From Jacaranda mimosifolia (Eukaryota > Streptophyta > Magnoliopsida > Lamiales > Bignoniaceae): a stretch of 64,000 nt of DNA. Under the pieces are notes generated by a model. That model was not told the origin of the DNA. It was given only the letters and a program-made list of their open reading frames with translations, and ran no database searches. Shown piece after piece: positions 12,494 through 24,841 of this stretch. The DNA is taken from contig CM032124.1 in the NCBI GenBank assembly GCA_018894105.1, positions 3,519,501 to 3,583,500 of the forward strand, read 5' to 3'. Position 1 is the first letter of the stretch. Each line of letters opens with the position of its first letter. The translations under genes were made by a program, and so were the position numbers.

Positions 12494-15400
12494 ATGGAAA
12501 CTATTGGCCTTCAATTCTCACCCAGCAATGCTCTAAAGCTCGCTCAGAGACCAAGAAGATGGAACTATCATTCGGGCTCAGCTCTCACGCCGATTGCCAC
12601 TGGCCCATCTTTCTTGAGCCTCAAAATTCGCCGCAATGTAAACACAATTTACCACTTTTATTTGGTGCGGGGTGCCACTTTTTGCTTGATTATCCATCTT
12701 TTGGTGATCTCTCTGAAATGGGTTTGTGTTTTTCCTTTGTTGTTTGGTATTTGGTGTTAATTAGTGCAGGGGAGGCACGAGAATGCAAGTAGTTGAAGAA
12801 GAGTACGAAGTGAAGCAAATGAGAGATATGGCTGCTGCTAGAAAGAGATGGGAGGCTCTGGTAATTTTGTTTCTTCATTCTTTTTCTGGTAATTCTAGTC
12901 TACCATCTTTAAGAAATTGAGGAAGGGCTAAAGGAAAAAAGAGCTTTGTTGCATTAATAGTAAGCATGAAAATACACAAAATAATGCCCGGAATTAGCAG
13001 CAATGATGGATGCCCACAAAGGTGTGAAGATGGTAAATGCATTGGCTCTTGCCTTGGCCTGTTTGGATTATCTGGAAAAGCTTGTAGCTTTAAGTGGCTG
13101 TGTTCTGGCATACAAATATTTGACAAGCAATTTGTCTTATAATATGCTAAATGACTATGAAATTTCTGATTTAGAAAGATTTTAGCGCCTTGATTGAAGC
13201 CTTGGAGTGTGTGTGGAAGACAATGTAAACTTCGGGATCTAACTTTAGAAATTTCTCTAGCAGAAGAAATGGAGCCACATTACATGCTTAGGCATCATAT
13301 GTATGTAATGGTCATAGAACTTGTACTGCTATGAAGCTGTTCATATCATTATGAAGTAAATAATGGAAATACATCCAGCATCAATTCATATTTCAAAAAA
13401 AATAGTTCTGTAGAAACAAGGGAGGATACCGATTGGTCTTTCTGAATTTTAATCCAAAGTACTCCCCCTTAACAATAGTATTAATATTCGTTTTTTACTT
13501 ATTGGTGATCATAACTGGTTTCTTACCAACGGTTTTGACACACTTATCAGATAATATTAAATAGAGACCCAGAGGGCCTGGTATTATATTTGTTTGTGGT
13601 TTTACGGTTTTGAGAAACCTAGAAGTATTATGCCTTTGTTAGAGTATTGGCCTATTGATCGTCCAATCTTGTCACTCAGAGAAGACATACATGTTGAAGG
13701 GCTACTTTCCTTTCTAATGTTTTGGGCTAGTTGTTTGAAGTATATTACAATTGAAGAAATTATTCTGTTGAGAACACTGATTTCCTTTTGTTATTACCTA
13801 GTAGCATGTAGCATTCCTGTACATGGCTTCTTTGCATATAGAGTTCACTATTTCACTCTATTTCACTCATTTAGAGTTCACTCCTAATACAGCTCTACCT
13901 GGAGCCAATTATGTGTTCATCTCCTTTTTGTTTTTCATGATAAGTTTGTGATCTGTTCCTGTTAAATAGACTGGTGGTGTTCTTTGCTGCATAAAAGAAG
14001 GCGTAAACTGATCTCAGTATTGCAATTTATGTTTTCTAACTTAGGTTAGGGATGGGAAAGTCAAAGTTCTAACTCCAAGGGAAGCTGGATATGCCATTCA
14101 ACTCTCAGATAAAACCTTACTTGATGTTCGTCCCTCTACTGAGCGTAAAAAGGTTAGTAAACTTCCATTATGGTTTTATCTAACTCTAATTTGGCATTAT
14201 TATTATTATTGTTCTGTGCCATGGGAGAGGCAAATATGAATTTTACTTATTGGTATAGCATGTTGATTTTCCATTTTGTAAGCTCTATTGTTGTCATAAG
14301 ATTTGGAACTCTGAATTCTATATGTGTCAGATATTGTAAGTTCTTTTCTAATTTTTATTACTTAATCATATTACTAAAAATTTGTTCCTTTGAACTTTCT
14401 ACAAAGCCCATAATTCTACTTTGTTTTCTTGGACCAAGGTTAAAGGGTTCATAGTTTCTTGCTTTTCCTCTTGAGAACATGCAAGATGCAGTGTTTATAT
14501 TTTCTTCTTTTGTTTTTTCTTTCTTGATTTATAATTTGGGTTTGTGGTTTTAACTTTTGTTTTGAAGGCATGGGTCAAAGGTTCTACATGGATTCCAATA
14601 TTTGATGTTGATGATAGATTGGATGCTGGTACTCTTTCAAGGAAGGTCACAGAATTTATGATGGGTACTGGAACATCAAATTTTATTTCCTACTTTGTGG
14701 AATAACTTGTTTTTCTGGTTTATTTATTTAAAGTATCACACTTTTGGAATATCAAAGTTACACTTATGCTCATATGGTGTTAAGAGTAACTGCTCTTTTG
14801 AAACTATTATTTTACTCACAATTTTGAATTTAGATTCTGGTTGCCTATAATTAATAGACCAACTTCAAAAGTTGTTTGCGATACCTTAATTCAATGTAAT
14901 ATAAAATTTATTTTGCGTTTTTCTTTTAAATGTATGATGGGAAATAAATTTGGAACAACATAGGAGAGAACAAATGCATATTCTCCTTAACGATTTACTC
15001 CTTTTGATATGGAAGTAGTTTTCATAATCTGATACCAGCAAGTGCATTAATATTCTATTACGCTTCATCATTTTTTATGTACAGTTTTAAAGGTAGTAAA
15101 ACACATTTTTGCCTGCCCAATTTACATGTTCTTAGTAACAAGTGCTATTTTGTCTGGTATGTTCTCACTAACTTCAAGGATGTATCAAAATAGTATATTT
15201 AAATCTATGGAGTTTGCAGTGCAGAACTTGACATTTTTATAGACCTTCCAAAGTATAGTTTTATGTGATTAAGTATATGAAGATGAAAAAACAATTTCAT
15301 CAATGTCATGTCAATGATTTGATGCCTTCAATGTCCGTTCTAGAAATTCTTTTGGAACATAGCTTTTTATTTACCTTGAATACTTTTGAAGTGATAGCTG

Positions 15401-18400
15401 ACTAATTTTATTTTTAGGAGGATGGTGGAGTGGCGTCCCTACATTATCCTACGACAAGTATGATACAATTAGTCCTTATTTTTCTCATTTGCATTACTTA
15501 TTCAATGCTTGTATTAAATATGAATAGTATCCTGTATATTCATTTTTTAACAGACAATTCTTATCAAAAGTTGAGGAGAAATTCCCAAAAGACACGGATC
15601 TTATTGTGGCATGCCAGAAGGGCTTGAGGTGAGATTTTCCTTCAGTTGGTGAAATCCCACATATATAAGCTATAAAGTAAAACCGATCACCATTGTGTTT
15701 GTAAGTGAAGATAATTCTTTTGTTAATGATTCTATGCATCTTTGTCGATCATGTCTTTTTAGACATCTAAATTTCATTCTTCGCTAATTTTTTGAAGTGC
15801 TGAATTCATATTAGCTACATTTTTCTTCCAAGGGAGCTCTTGAAAACAAATTAATGAAAGTTTTGTGCTGAGTTGTATTAAAATTGAATTCTTTGTAATG
15901 CTTTCAAAGACTACTATTATACCCTAACTATATGTGCCTCTGGGTCTCTGTTAGTTGTTAATGCCTTTTACACCATGTGCCTTTTCAACCATAAAAATTA
16001 TCTTTATAGCATTGCTATGTTACTATATACAGGACCGAGTGCTTACCAATATGCTAAAAGCCATACCTAATAGCAATTGTGTAAGTCAAATGTTTAAGCC
16101 CATGTTTCAGCTGTGGCCATGCCATGAGGTCAGGCAAGGCATCACATGTCAACAATCCCCCCGATCAATTGCTCCTCTTGGCAATCGAATTAGTGACTTT
16201 GACTCTCATAAAATATGTGGGACCGATTGCCTGCCGCTATGCAAGAAGCTATATCAAATTAGTGTGAGCTAAATTGTTAATGATATTCTTCTTCCAGCTG
16301 TGGTTTAGTTGCTTTTGTTCATTCCTAAGTCGAGTCAGACTTTGAACTCAGTTGAAATATAGGTTAGAGTATTTTGATGCACTGGGCTCCTAATTGGAGT
16401 TGATTTAACTTAAAGTCAGGGATTACTGTTAAGGTGATCTTCTTATTATATGATCGTCATCTTATATATTGCATCTATTCAGTTTACTGTAATTTTTCAA
16501 TATGATTTTTTTAATATAAGCCAAATACATTGGGAGGAGATTTGATTTCATCTACTAGGCACACAGAGAAGTAGGACAGAGAATAACTTATTCTCCTTTG
16601 AAATCATGGTAGTACTTTTGTGGAAACACTTTCACCAAGAAGAATTTAATTATGTTGAAGAATATATTGGAGTCAGCAGTCCTTAAAATGGCAAAATTAG
16701 ACATATATTGTTTGCGTGATATTGCAAAGGCTGTCTCCAACATTGAATGGTGATGTTATGAATGCATGTAAATATGATTAGACAGCCATCCCAACCATAA
16801 TTTGTGAATATGCAAGACAGTGTTTGTTGCAATAAGTTAAAGACAAATATATCTGAATCTGGTAAGTTCTGCACATAACTAATATATTATTGTTTTATTT
16901 CCAATCTTTTGTGCTGAGTCATTTTATAATCAGGCAGATCCCTTGCAGCTTGTGAGCTATTGCATAATGCTGGTTATGAAAACCTTTTCTGGGTTGAAGG
17001 GGGCTTGGAGGCTGCTGAAGAAGAGGTAATGGTTTTTCTTTTTCTTCACAACCCCAACCCCCCAACACACACACACACACACACACAACTTTCTTTTCTT
17101 TTCTTTTCTTTTTTTAATTTCTTTCACTTGTTTGTTCTTTGTGAAGGTGTTTTGATTACTTAAGCCTACTTTTTTATGGGTTAATTACACTTACTCCCAT
17201 TTGAAATAGCTAAATTACCAATTCTTCTCTTTTATCTTTCTTTATCATAAAAAAGCTCTCCTCTATGTTTGCCCTGTTAGAAAACCCAAATAGAAATTTT
17301 GAATCAATCGATTCGTCCCTAACTCATAAAATTGAAAAAATAATTAAATTATCAGTTTATTTGTCCACTTTGCCTCTAGGTGTTTTGATGATGTTTATAT
17401 AGTTGTGAAGGGATGCATGTGTAAAGGTTTTGTAGTTGAGGTATTGTCTTTGTTATATATCCTTTATTAAATTTCATTCTTCACAAAAGTTATGAATATC
17501 TCAAATACAAATGTCAATTTCAGCCTCAATTATACAAAGAGTATTTGGGTTTTTGAATTAAGTTGGTATAATAGAGTGAATCTCAATTTTTATTATTTTG
17601 ACTCAATTTAAGGAAATTCAATTATATAAAACTCTAAATCAGACAATCTCTCCCTTCATCCAACACTGTCCTCCCCCCCCCAACCCCCGCCACGTACCTT
17701 CCCCAAAATTTTCATTGTTGTTTCTTTCAAAATGTTGTACATCCCTCTGCTCCCATTCTTTTTCTTTTTGTTGTCTCCACCCTTGAATCCTTCCTCTTTT
17801 TCCAATCATATTCTTCTTCTTTCTTCATTTTTATTCTCATCTCTCTCCCTCTTTCCCCATCCGTTTCACTCACTCTCTCTTATCCACATTTTTTTCCCCC
17901 TGGTCTATTACCTGACCTTTACTCTTGCTGCCTTCTGTTTCTTCGCTTGCCCTCGCCCTCATACCTTGGCAGTGTCTTTCCCGTATTATCCAAAGTTATG
18001 CTAGTCAAGTTTGTGAAAAGTGTGATCATTTGGTCATGTATCTGGGAGCATCTTTAACTCAAGCTTAAAAGGCCCTAAGAAGAAAAAGAAGTATGGCTAT
18101 AGGCTTGTAGTCAATTAGAGAGGAAAAAATGGAGATTATGAGATCTAATGATGCCCTCGAAAAGACACCAAAATTCAAGACTGAAAAAAGACAAAAATTA
18201 AGAACAAAAAAAGGAAAAAAGGAGAGCACAAGAAAAAATATACATAAAAAGATTTAATTATTCTTATATGTAAAATTAAGTCAATATTATTTTGTAAAAG
18301 CTTTCTCTTTTTAATACTAGCGATCTTTGCACGCAAGCCAAGTGTATAAATAATTTTTGAGAGTAACGTATTTTTTTGTGCAAATATTTTATTCACTATA

Positions 18401-20251
18401 ATGGTTATCTAATATTTTAAATAATAATAAATTTTTTGTATAATAAAGATGCAAATTAAAGGTTCTGTAAAATTCCGTAGTCAAGACACTATTAAATCAA
18501 AAGAATCAATATATAACAAAATGACATATCCCTTTGATATTGTAATAATAGGTAACATACCTTTTTGCTTATCTTCCCTGCAATTTTGCGTTCTAACAGA
18601 AAGACGAGAGAAGAACCTTAGAAACATCCTAGCTATGGTTGAAAGCGACTGATAATGGGGAGAGGGAGCGAGTAGGGGAAGGAATTATAGATAATAAGGA
18701 GATGGAGAATGAGTGGGGAAAGGAGTAATGGTTAGTGGGGAGAATTAGTCGTTAGTTATGTATATTATTTTAGGGTTATTTTAGATAAATCATAATTTGG
18801 TATAACAGTATAAAAACAGCTATTTCGTGAGTATAAGGGGGCTTCTCCTTTCATATGGTATAGGTTTAATCCTTAACATAGAAAAAAATACTTGACAAAA
18901 TTATTTCTCTTTGAAAAATGCAAGAATAGTAGTTAGTCTACTATATATTTGAAGGGCAAAAGAATTGCCACCAGCTAATTTTTTATCTAAAAATTAATTT
19001 TTTAATCCAATACTTATATTTGTAAAACAGTGTTTTGTTACATATCCCTCCTTTATATATCTCGTTACATTTACATCCCTTTGAAGTTTCATATCCTATC
19101 AAGGGTAATTTAGTCAGCAAAGTATAATTGAGTTAAGGGTAAACTAGCAGGTTCACTAAATTTTTTTTGGTAATGGCAACTTGCTTCATTTAAAACTCCA
19201 ATGGAAGAGGAAGTTTTGATAAATGCGATAAGCTTAGAGGAGAGTTTTCTGTAATTGTGAAAGATGGAGGAAGGAGTTTGATAATTTAACTATTTGAGCG
19301 ACGAGGTAGTGTAATTAATCCTTTTCTTATTCTCTTTTTGTTCTTGTTCCTTGAATTATACAATTTGTTTACCGGGCAGGATCTTGAAAGGGATGGCCCC
19401 CAGCCATTTAAGCTTGCAGGAATTGGTGGGCTTTCAGAATTCCTTGGGTAACTTTTTACATACACATTTTACTATATAAGTGATTGTGCTATGATCTTTT
19501 AATTAAATCTAGTATTTGAATTGCATCTTGAATAGATTATATGGCATCTTACACTATTTGCTTCTGCGGGAGTTGAACTTTGCATGTTCATTGGTTTTTC
19601 CAAGATTGTTTATTTTATGAGCATACAGCTCTATAGCTGTCTACAAATTTCTTTTCCTGGCAATGAAGTAGCTGCCGCAAGGATCTTTGTCTATTAATTT
19701 GAGCCAAATCCTTCCTTGTCAATCATCATCATTATTCCGTTAGAGATATATATTCTCTTACAATATGTCCATTAAATATGTACATTCTCCCAATCCTCTT
19801 GCATCTCTATCTTTGTTTTACTGACCAACTCTTCCTACGCTATTAAATGCATGGCCAATTATGGTGAGAGAAATCTGTATGTTGCTAGATAAATTCTTCC
19901 TCTAAAATTTGCCATCCAATAACCTGGAAAACAGGTTACTACTAGAATTATTGCAGAAAAATAGTGACCATTTTATATAATGATGTGCTTACTTGTCCTA
20001 TATTATGTTAGTTGGACTGATCAACAGAGAGCTGCAGCTGCCAAGGAGGGTTGGGGCTACCGATTAGTTTTCTCGGCTCGTTTGGTAATTAATTCTTGCA
20101 TTTCCCCATAATTGGTTTCTACCTGCATGATCTTCAGCTTTTGTATTCAATGATGTGTCCATTTTAGGTTGGGCTTTTTCTTGCTGTGGATGCATTATTT
20201 CTTGGGGCACAGCAAGTCGGCCGCTATATCCAGGAATTGAGATCTCACTAA
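12494..20251 (+). CDS. STR11: Rhodanese-like domain protein 11-type, plastid-targeted
   Basis: Ten exons: 12494-12637, 12765-12860, 14045-14152, 14568-14664, 15418-15457, 15554-15628, 16938-17025, 19380-19447, 20012-20084, 20168-20251. They join in frame to 290 residues. All introns are GT-AG; the first must use the acceptor ATTAG at 12760-12764, because the nearby CAG breaks the frame. The first 45 or so residues are rich in S, R and hydroxylated residues and look like a plastid transit peptide. The rhodanese domain runs from about TPREAGY (90) through LLDVRP (105-110) to the active-site loop CQKGLR (C182-R187), then GYENLFWVEGGL. The tail FLGWTDQQRAAAAKEGWGYR and a hydrophobic C-terminus (264-283) match plant STR11. 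Rhodaneses transfer sulfane sulfur through the loop cysteine; the partner of STR11 is not evident here. The gene is intact. The start ATG has a good AACAACATGG context. Confidence 0.92.
17066..17088. repeat. (CA)n microsatellite in STR11 intron 7
   Basis: Eleven or so CA units about 40 bases after the exon 7 donor, followed by a TTTTC-repeat run. Confidence 0.93.
17178..19321. mobile_element. MULE-like element with about 90-bp terminal inverted repeats, inside STR11 intron 7
   Basis: Left end GGGTTAATTACACTTACTCC and the complement of the right end, GGATTAATTACACTACCTCG, stay alignable by eye for about 90 bases (shared words AATAG, TAAATTA, ATCTTTC, CTCTCCTCTA). The flanks CTTTTTTAT (17169-17177) and TTTTCTTAT (19322-19330) agree at 7 of 9 positions, as expected for a decayed 9-bp Mutator-type duplication. 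The interior is non-coding, with a pyrimidine-rich stretch (about 17640-17960) and a purine-rich one (about 18650-18750). No transposase is seen, so it is non-autonomous. Removing the element and one duplication leaves a native intron of about 200 bases. Confidence 0.72.
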
Positions 20252-21180
20252 ATGGCATTGAACAGAACAGTAAATTGTTTGTAACTAGAGATGCAAAGAT
20301 TTCAGGGTTCTTATAATACTTGTAGCCAGAGAAGCAAGGGATGAGGCTCTTTTCATTTACGCTGGAGGAATGGAATAACTTTAAATCTAGAATATACATT
20401 CAAATGCATTCACCTCCATTTCTTTCATTTTCTCTTTAATATTGATGTGATAGCTGAAAAAATTGTGGAGTAAAACAGTACCAAAGTTTTTGCAGAAATA
20501 TATTGGCTTGTAGGAGTTGGTGAAGTGAGCAATATCTTGACATCTACGGTTTGTTTGATTGATTTCATTTCTCTGTTCTGTAATTTTTGCGTCCATTCAC
20601 ATTTCTATCTAGTCATGCTTACTCTTCCTGTGATCTTATACAACCTGTTGCCATACATGAAGTTTTCTCTATGAGTACGAGTCTCTCTGACTTTTATTTC
20701 ATTGACTTCCGGCTGTTAGCCATGCCAATGAGCCACCCAATTAGCATGACAGCCATCCTCTAATTAATTTGACATATTCTAAATCCAAATCGCTATAAAT
20801 TCCTGTGTCATTTTCTGTGTTTTACTGTTATTTATCTTTCTTGCACTGAGTGGAATCTGGCATTCACTGGAAGTATAATTGGTTTTATAAATTCAGTACT
20901 CATCATTGGTTCGAAAACAACTAAAACTCTTTCTGCATAAACGTACAGTTTTCATCAAAGCAAAGTTTTTGAGGACATAATTTAGCTGCATAAAATCTTC
21001 TAAAGCCTAATTCACTTCCTGTTAGGCATGGATTATTACTGTGCAGATGCTAACATGACCAGAAGGTTTGCTGTATCAACTGCTGAAAATTGGAAATCTT
21101 TTATACTTTATTTCAAACAAGCATTTACATTGTTCGGTAAACTTATACATACAACTTTGTCGTCTTAGATTAGTTATGCA
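20252..21180. other. Convergent intergenic region between STR11 and P450 copy 2
   Basis: Holds the STR11 3' UTR and the 3' flank of the P450 pseudogene. From about 20990 the sequence matches the 3' flank of P450 copy 3 (40690-40862), marking the edge of the duplicated block. No additional gene seen. Confidence 0.6.
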
Positions 21181-22723
21181 TTAAAAATAACACTTAGTAG
21201 CAACAACAATAGGAGGATTTTTCTTTCCAATTGTGAGTCCGGGTTTTTCTGTCACATCCAAATCTTCTTCTTTTACTCCAGCAGGCAATGCCCAATCAAA
21301 CTTGAGCATGAGATTTGCGACCGTGCGCTCTATAGCAGCTGCTGCAAATCCAAGCCCTGGACAGATTCTCCGTCCAGCCCCAAATGGGGCCAACTGGATA
21401 TCGACTCCCCTGAAATCCACAAAAGAATTCAGGAATCTCTCCGGCATGAACTTTTCGGGCTCAGGCCAACAAGCAGGGTCCCGACCAATAGCCCATGCAT
21501 TGATCAGGACCGTTGTCTCGGGTGCAATGTCATATCCCATTAGATTAACATATTTTCTGGCTGCATGGAAATATATTGCACCTGGAGGATATCAACGAAA
21601 TGTTTCCTTGATCACAGCTTTTAGATAGTGCATCTTCTGCAAGTCATCATCAGTTATGTGCCGTTTTCCTTTCATAATTCCTCTCATTTCAAATCTTAGT
21701 TTTTTCATTACTACAGGGTGCCTTATGATCTCTGTCATAACCCATCCTAGAGTCGTCACAGAAGTCTCAGTTCCACTTCCAAAAACATCTAGTGATAATT
21801 ATACTTGTGATATGGAAAATAAGTTTACAAAATTAAACTAGAGGATTCCTTCCATTGTTTGTCTTACCAAAATTAATCCTTTGACAGATATCAGGTCAAG
21901 GGAGATACCAGGAGTATTACCCCTGTACATATCCAGCAATATATCTACAAAGCTTTCTTTACTTTTATCTTTTACTCCATCTCCACTTGAAATCTCGGGA
22001 CCCCTGGTTAGGTGATCTTCAATAATTGCATCCAGGATTTCATATACCTTTTCAGCATATCTGTTGGGTGCAGCATTGAAACCATTCAACCAATTAATCG
22101 AACCAAGCCATGGAACGAATTCCCCCAGCATGAACTTGAACAACAATCCCACAGAATCATCTAATGTATCCAGAAACTGCTTCCCATATTTTGTTTCACT
22201 GTGCTTTTTCCCCAAAAGCTGCACGAGAAATCAAATCATTTGTTAAGCGACTTGAACATATTGGTCAAGTTGATGAGCGAAGAGGACAAGCAACACTGGC
22301 TGATCTTTTCCACCAGGAGGGCTGTTTCTTCTTCCCTGATGAAGTAAAATGATTTCACCCTTGTGAATTAAGCAGTACCTTCAAGTCATATAAAAGTTTC
22401 TTGGGGGCACTTAGTACAGGCTTGTCTGCAAAGGAGAGATCATGAGTTCTCATTATTTCTTTAGCTACCTGAGCAGATGAAACCACATGCGTCGGTTTTG
22501 AGCCAAACTGCAGGATCATGAACGGGCCGTATTTCTTGGATAGATGCCAGAGGGAGCGGTGAGGCAATTGGCCGAGCTGATGAAGGTTTCCAATGATGGG
22601 GAGCAATGGCGGCGAGGGTAGTAAATTCTTATAGCCAGCTGAGTTCAACCTTCTGGTGAAGTACCATGCACAGAATATAACTGTAAGAGTGAATAAAACT
22701 GCATACAGATGAAATTCATCCAT
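21181..22723 (-). pseudogene. Cytochrome P450, CYP71-type, multiply disrupted (copy 2)
   Basis: Exon 1 runs 22723-21868 and exon 2 about 21789-21181, in the same two-exon layout as copy 3. The lesions, by comparison with copy 3, are: a 61-base deletion near 22365-22375 that removes the YGEQWRKLR part of the C-helix; one extra C in the run near 22211 (CCCC versus CCC); an in-frame TGA at 21594-21592 right after KETFR; and loss of the normal acceptor, where CAG before GATG became CTA-GATG at 21786-21792. The C-terminal part is still well preserved (PERF, then FGAGRRICPG with the haem cysteine). It cannot make a working P450. The donor of the single intron, GTAAGA at 21867-21862, is intact. Confidence 0.92.
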
Positions 22724-22954
22724 AGCCTGATAAAACTATGACAATTTTTGTTTACTTTCAATTGTATTTAGGCTTTTAAAATGTTTGTTTCATCTTCTTG
22801 TTATATAATGGGAGATCTTCTACAGTGACAAGTACATAAAGTATTTTGTAGCAGTTTGTCACAGTATTTGTCCTTCCAATAACAAAACTTCACTGTTAGA
22901 ATTTGCATGGACATTTTAGACCGGCGGCTAAAATTAAGTAATATTTTAAGAAAA

Positions 22955-23345
22955 TACATAATATTAGTGACAAAAAAATAATGACAATGTGAAAATATTC
23001 ACTATTGACAAATGACATATATTAAATAATAATAACTTTTATTCTATCACTAATGATATTTTTTAAATGACGATAATTTTTATGTCGTCAAAATATAGCT
23101 TAATGACAACAAGAGCTAGTGTTTTGAATTGTGACTATTTGCGACAAAATTTTCATTGTTGCTAGTTAGCTATTATAGATGTCACTAATTATTAATAGTA
23201 ACAATTTAAATATGTAGTTCTTGTCACCATGAAGCTTGAAAAATCATTATTATGAAAAAATAAAAACTTTTTGTCTCTCAATATGTAGAATTAGTGATAA
23301 CTTTTGTGTGGTTATAATTTTTTCACTAATTTTTTTGTTGTGCCA
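22955..23345. mobile_element. CACTA-like non-coding remnant (copy in duplication block 1)
   Basis: AT-rich segment with repeated GTGACAA / TCACTAAT words. Its right end TTTTTTTGTTGTG resembles the complement of CACTACAAAAAAA. It matches 43361-43765 in block 2, so it was present before the duplication. Related pieces occur near 24945-25110 and 26340-26640. No coding capacity. Confidence 0.45.
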
Positions 23346-24094
23346 TGATTAAAACCTATACTTTTATATATTTGTAACCATTATAACATACTACAAAAAA
23401 ACTTAAATATTCATTATGGAAATATTGCTACAAAATTAATTTAATAACTATAGCTACAAATTATAGCTATGATATTAATTCAAGTCAAGTTTCGATAGTA
23501 AATTTAAGTTTAAACTATTAATATCAAAAATTACTTTTTCTTATGGCTTTAACATATTTTCATATACTAAAATTTTAAAAAAGTAAGGAGTGACTAACTT
23601 ATTTTGAAAATCTTAACAAGTTAGCTTAATTTTAATTGTGCTAATTACAAAAATGTTATTACTAACATCTTATAAGCTCTAATATATTATTTTATCCAAA
23701 CACTTTAAGAACTTATTTTTAAAAAAAATCTAACATCTTATAAGATGTAAGAACTTATAAAACTTTTTAAATAAGATTAACCAAACATCGCCTTATATAT
23801 AAAAACTTTTGAAAGTGAATATTGACACATATATAGATATCACGCGTAATTCAAACATTTATCATTCCTAGATGTTAAAATATATATAGATATGATCAAA
23901 TTAAGTTTTTAGCACTTTGGTAACCTACCTCTTATCAAAGGATCACTAGTATTACTAGGTCGGCCTTTGGCTGCAAATACCATATATAGATCACTAGCAT
24001 GACTAGGTTGGCCCTGGCCTTTGCCTTTTGATTTCATCTGCCCAAAAAATTAATTTGAATGGGCGTGGATTCTAAAGAGGAGAAATATAATCAT

Positions 24095-24833
24095 TTAAGG
24101 TGTCAAAATAAAACCCAACCCAACAATCTGACAATAACTCACCTAAAAAAATTAGGTTTGGCTTTGGTGTTTTCGGATTTTGGTCAAATTGGGTCGGATC
24201 CAAAATGATCAGAGAAAAAAAAAAAGTTGGATTGATCTCGGGTCAACCCGCCTAACAAAAAAAAAGAAAAAGAAAAGGGTCACCTAATAATCTAATAAAC
24301 CTGATCCAACCCAACCCGATCCATCTGAATAAAATTGACTAATTAAAATAAAATCTAAATAATATATATATATATATCCATAAATCAAAATTTTAAAAAT
24401 TCAATTACTAAACAATGATTTGTTATTATTATTATTTTTTTGTATTCAAAGTATTCATGAACATGACAAGTTTTAAAGTTATTATGTTTTTTCGACTTTA
24501 ATGATTATATGAAATTTTAGATTTTATCGTCGATCAAACTTATACTGGATTATAATGTGAGAATTTACAAATATAAAAAATAAAATAAATAGATCAAGTT
24601 GAGTCAGTTTTATCAAGTTGGGTTGGGTTGAGCCAAGTTTTATCAGGTTGTTGGGGACCTGACTAAAAATCAGGTCAACTCAAACTTGACATGATCTTTT
24701 GTGGGTCTAGTTAGGGTTGAACCTTTTGAGTTTCACATCGAGTTGGGTTGAGTTTGGGTTTTATATTTTTATGTTATACTTCTACCTCAATCCAACCCAA
24801 ACCCACCCAACCTATCCGAATTGACACCCCCTA
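24095..24833. mobile_element. hAT-like non-autonomous DNA transposon
   Basis: Ends are inverted: TTAAGGTGTCAA at the left and TTGACACCCCCTA at the right. The flanks ATAATCAT (24087-24094) and ATAATCAA (24834-24841) match at 7 of 8 bases, the 8-bp duplication size of hAT elements. The interior is rich in CAACCCAACCC / GGGTTGGGTT words and is non-coding. Confidence 0.72.
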
Positions 24834-24841
24834 ATAATCAA

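Larger units (their letters stand above)
20990..24030. repeat. Segmental duplication, block 1 (P450 copy 2 and flanks)
   Basis: Homologous to 40690-45330 over the 3' flank, both exons, the 5' flank and a distal stretch with the word ACTAGGTCGGCCTTTGGCTG (23956 region; 45250 region). Homology outside the genes shows a DNA-level duplication and not retroposition. Block 2 is longer because it gained insertions. Confidence 0.85.

Noticed and set aside
17732..18004. 90-codon frame in STR11 intron 7
   Set aside because: Pure low-complexity pyrimidine tract (Leu/Phe/Ser/Pro) inside a transposon in an intron.
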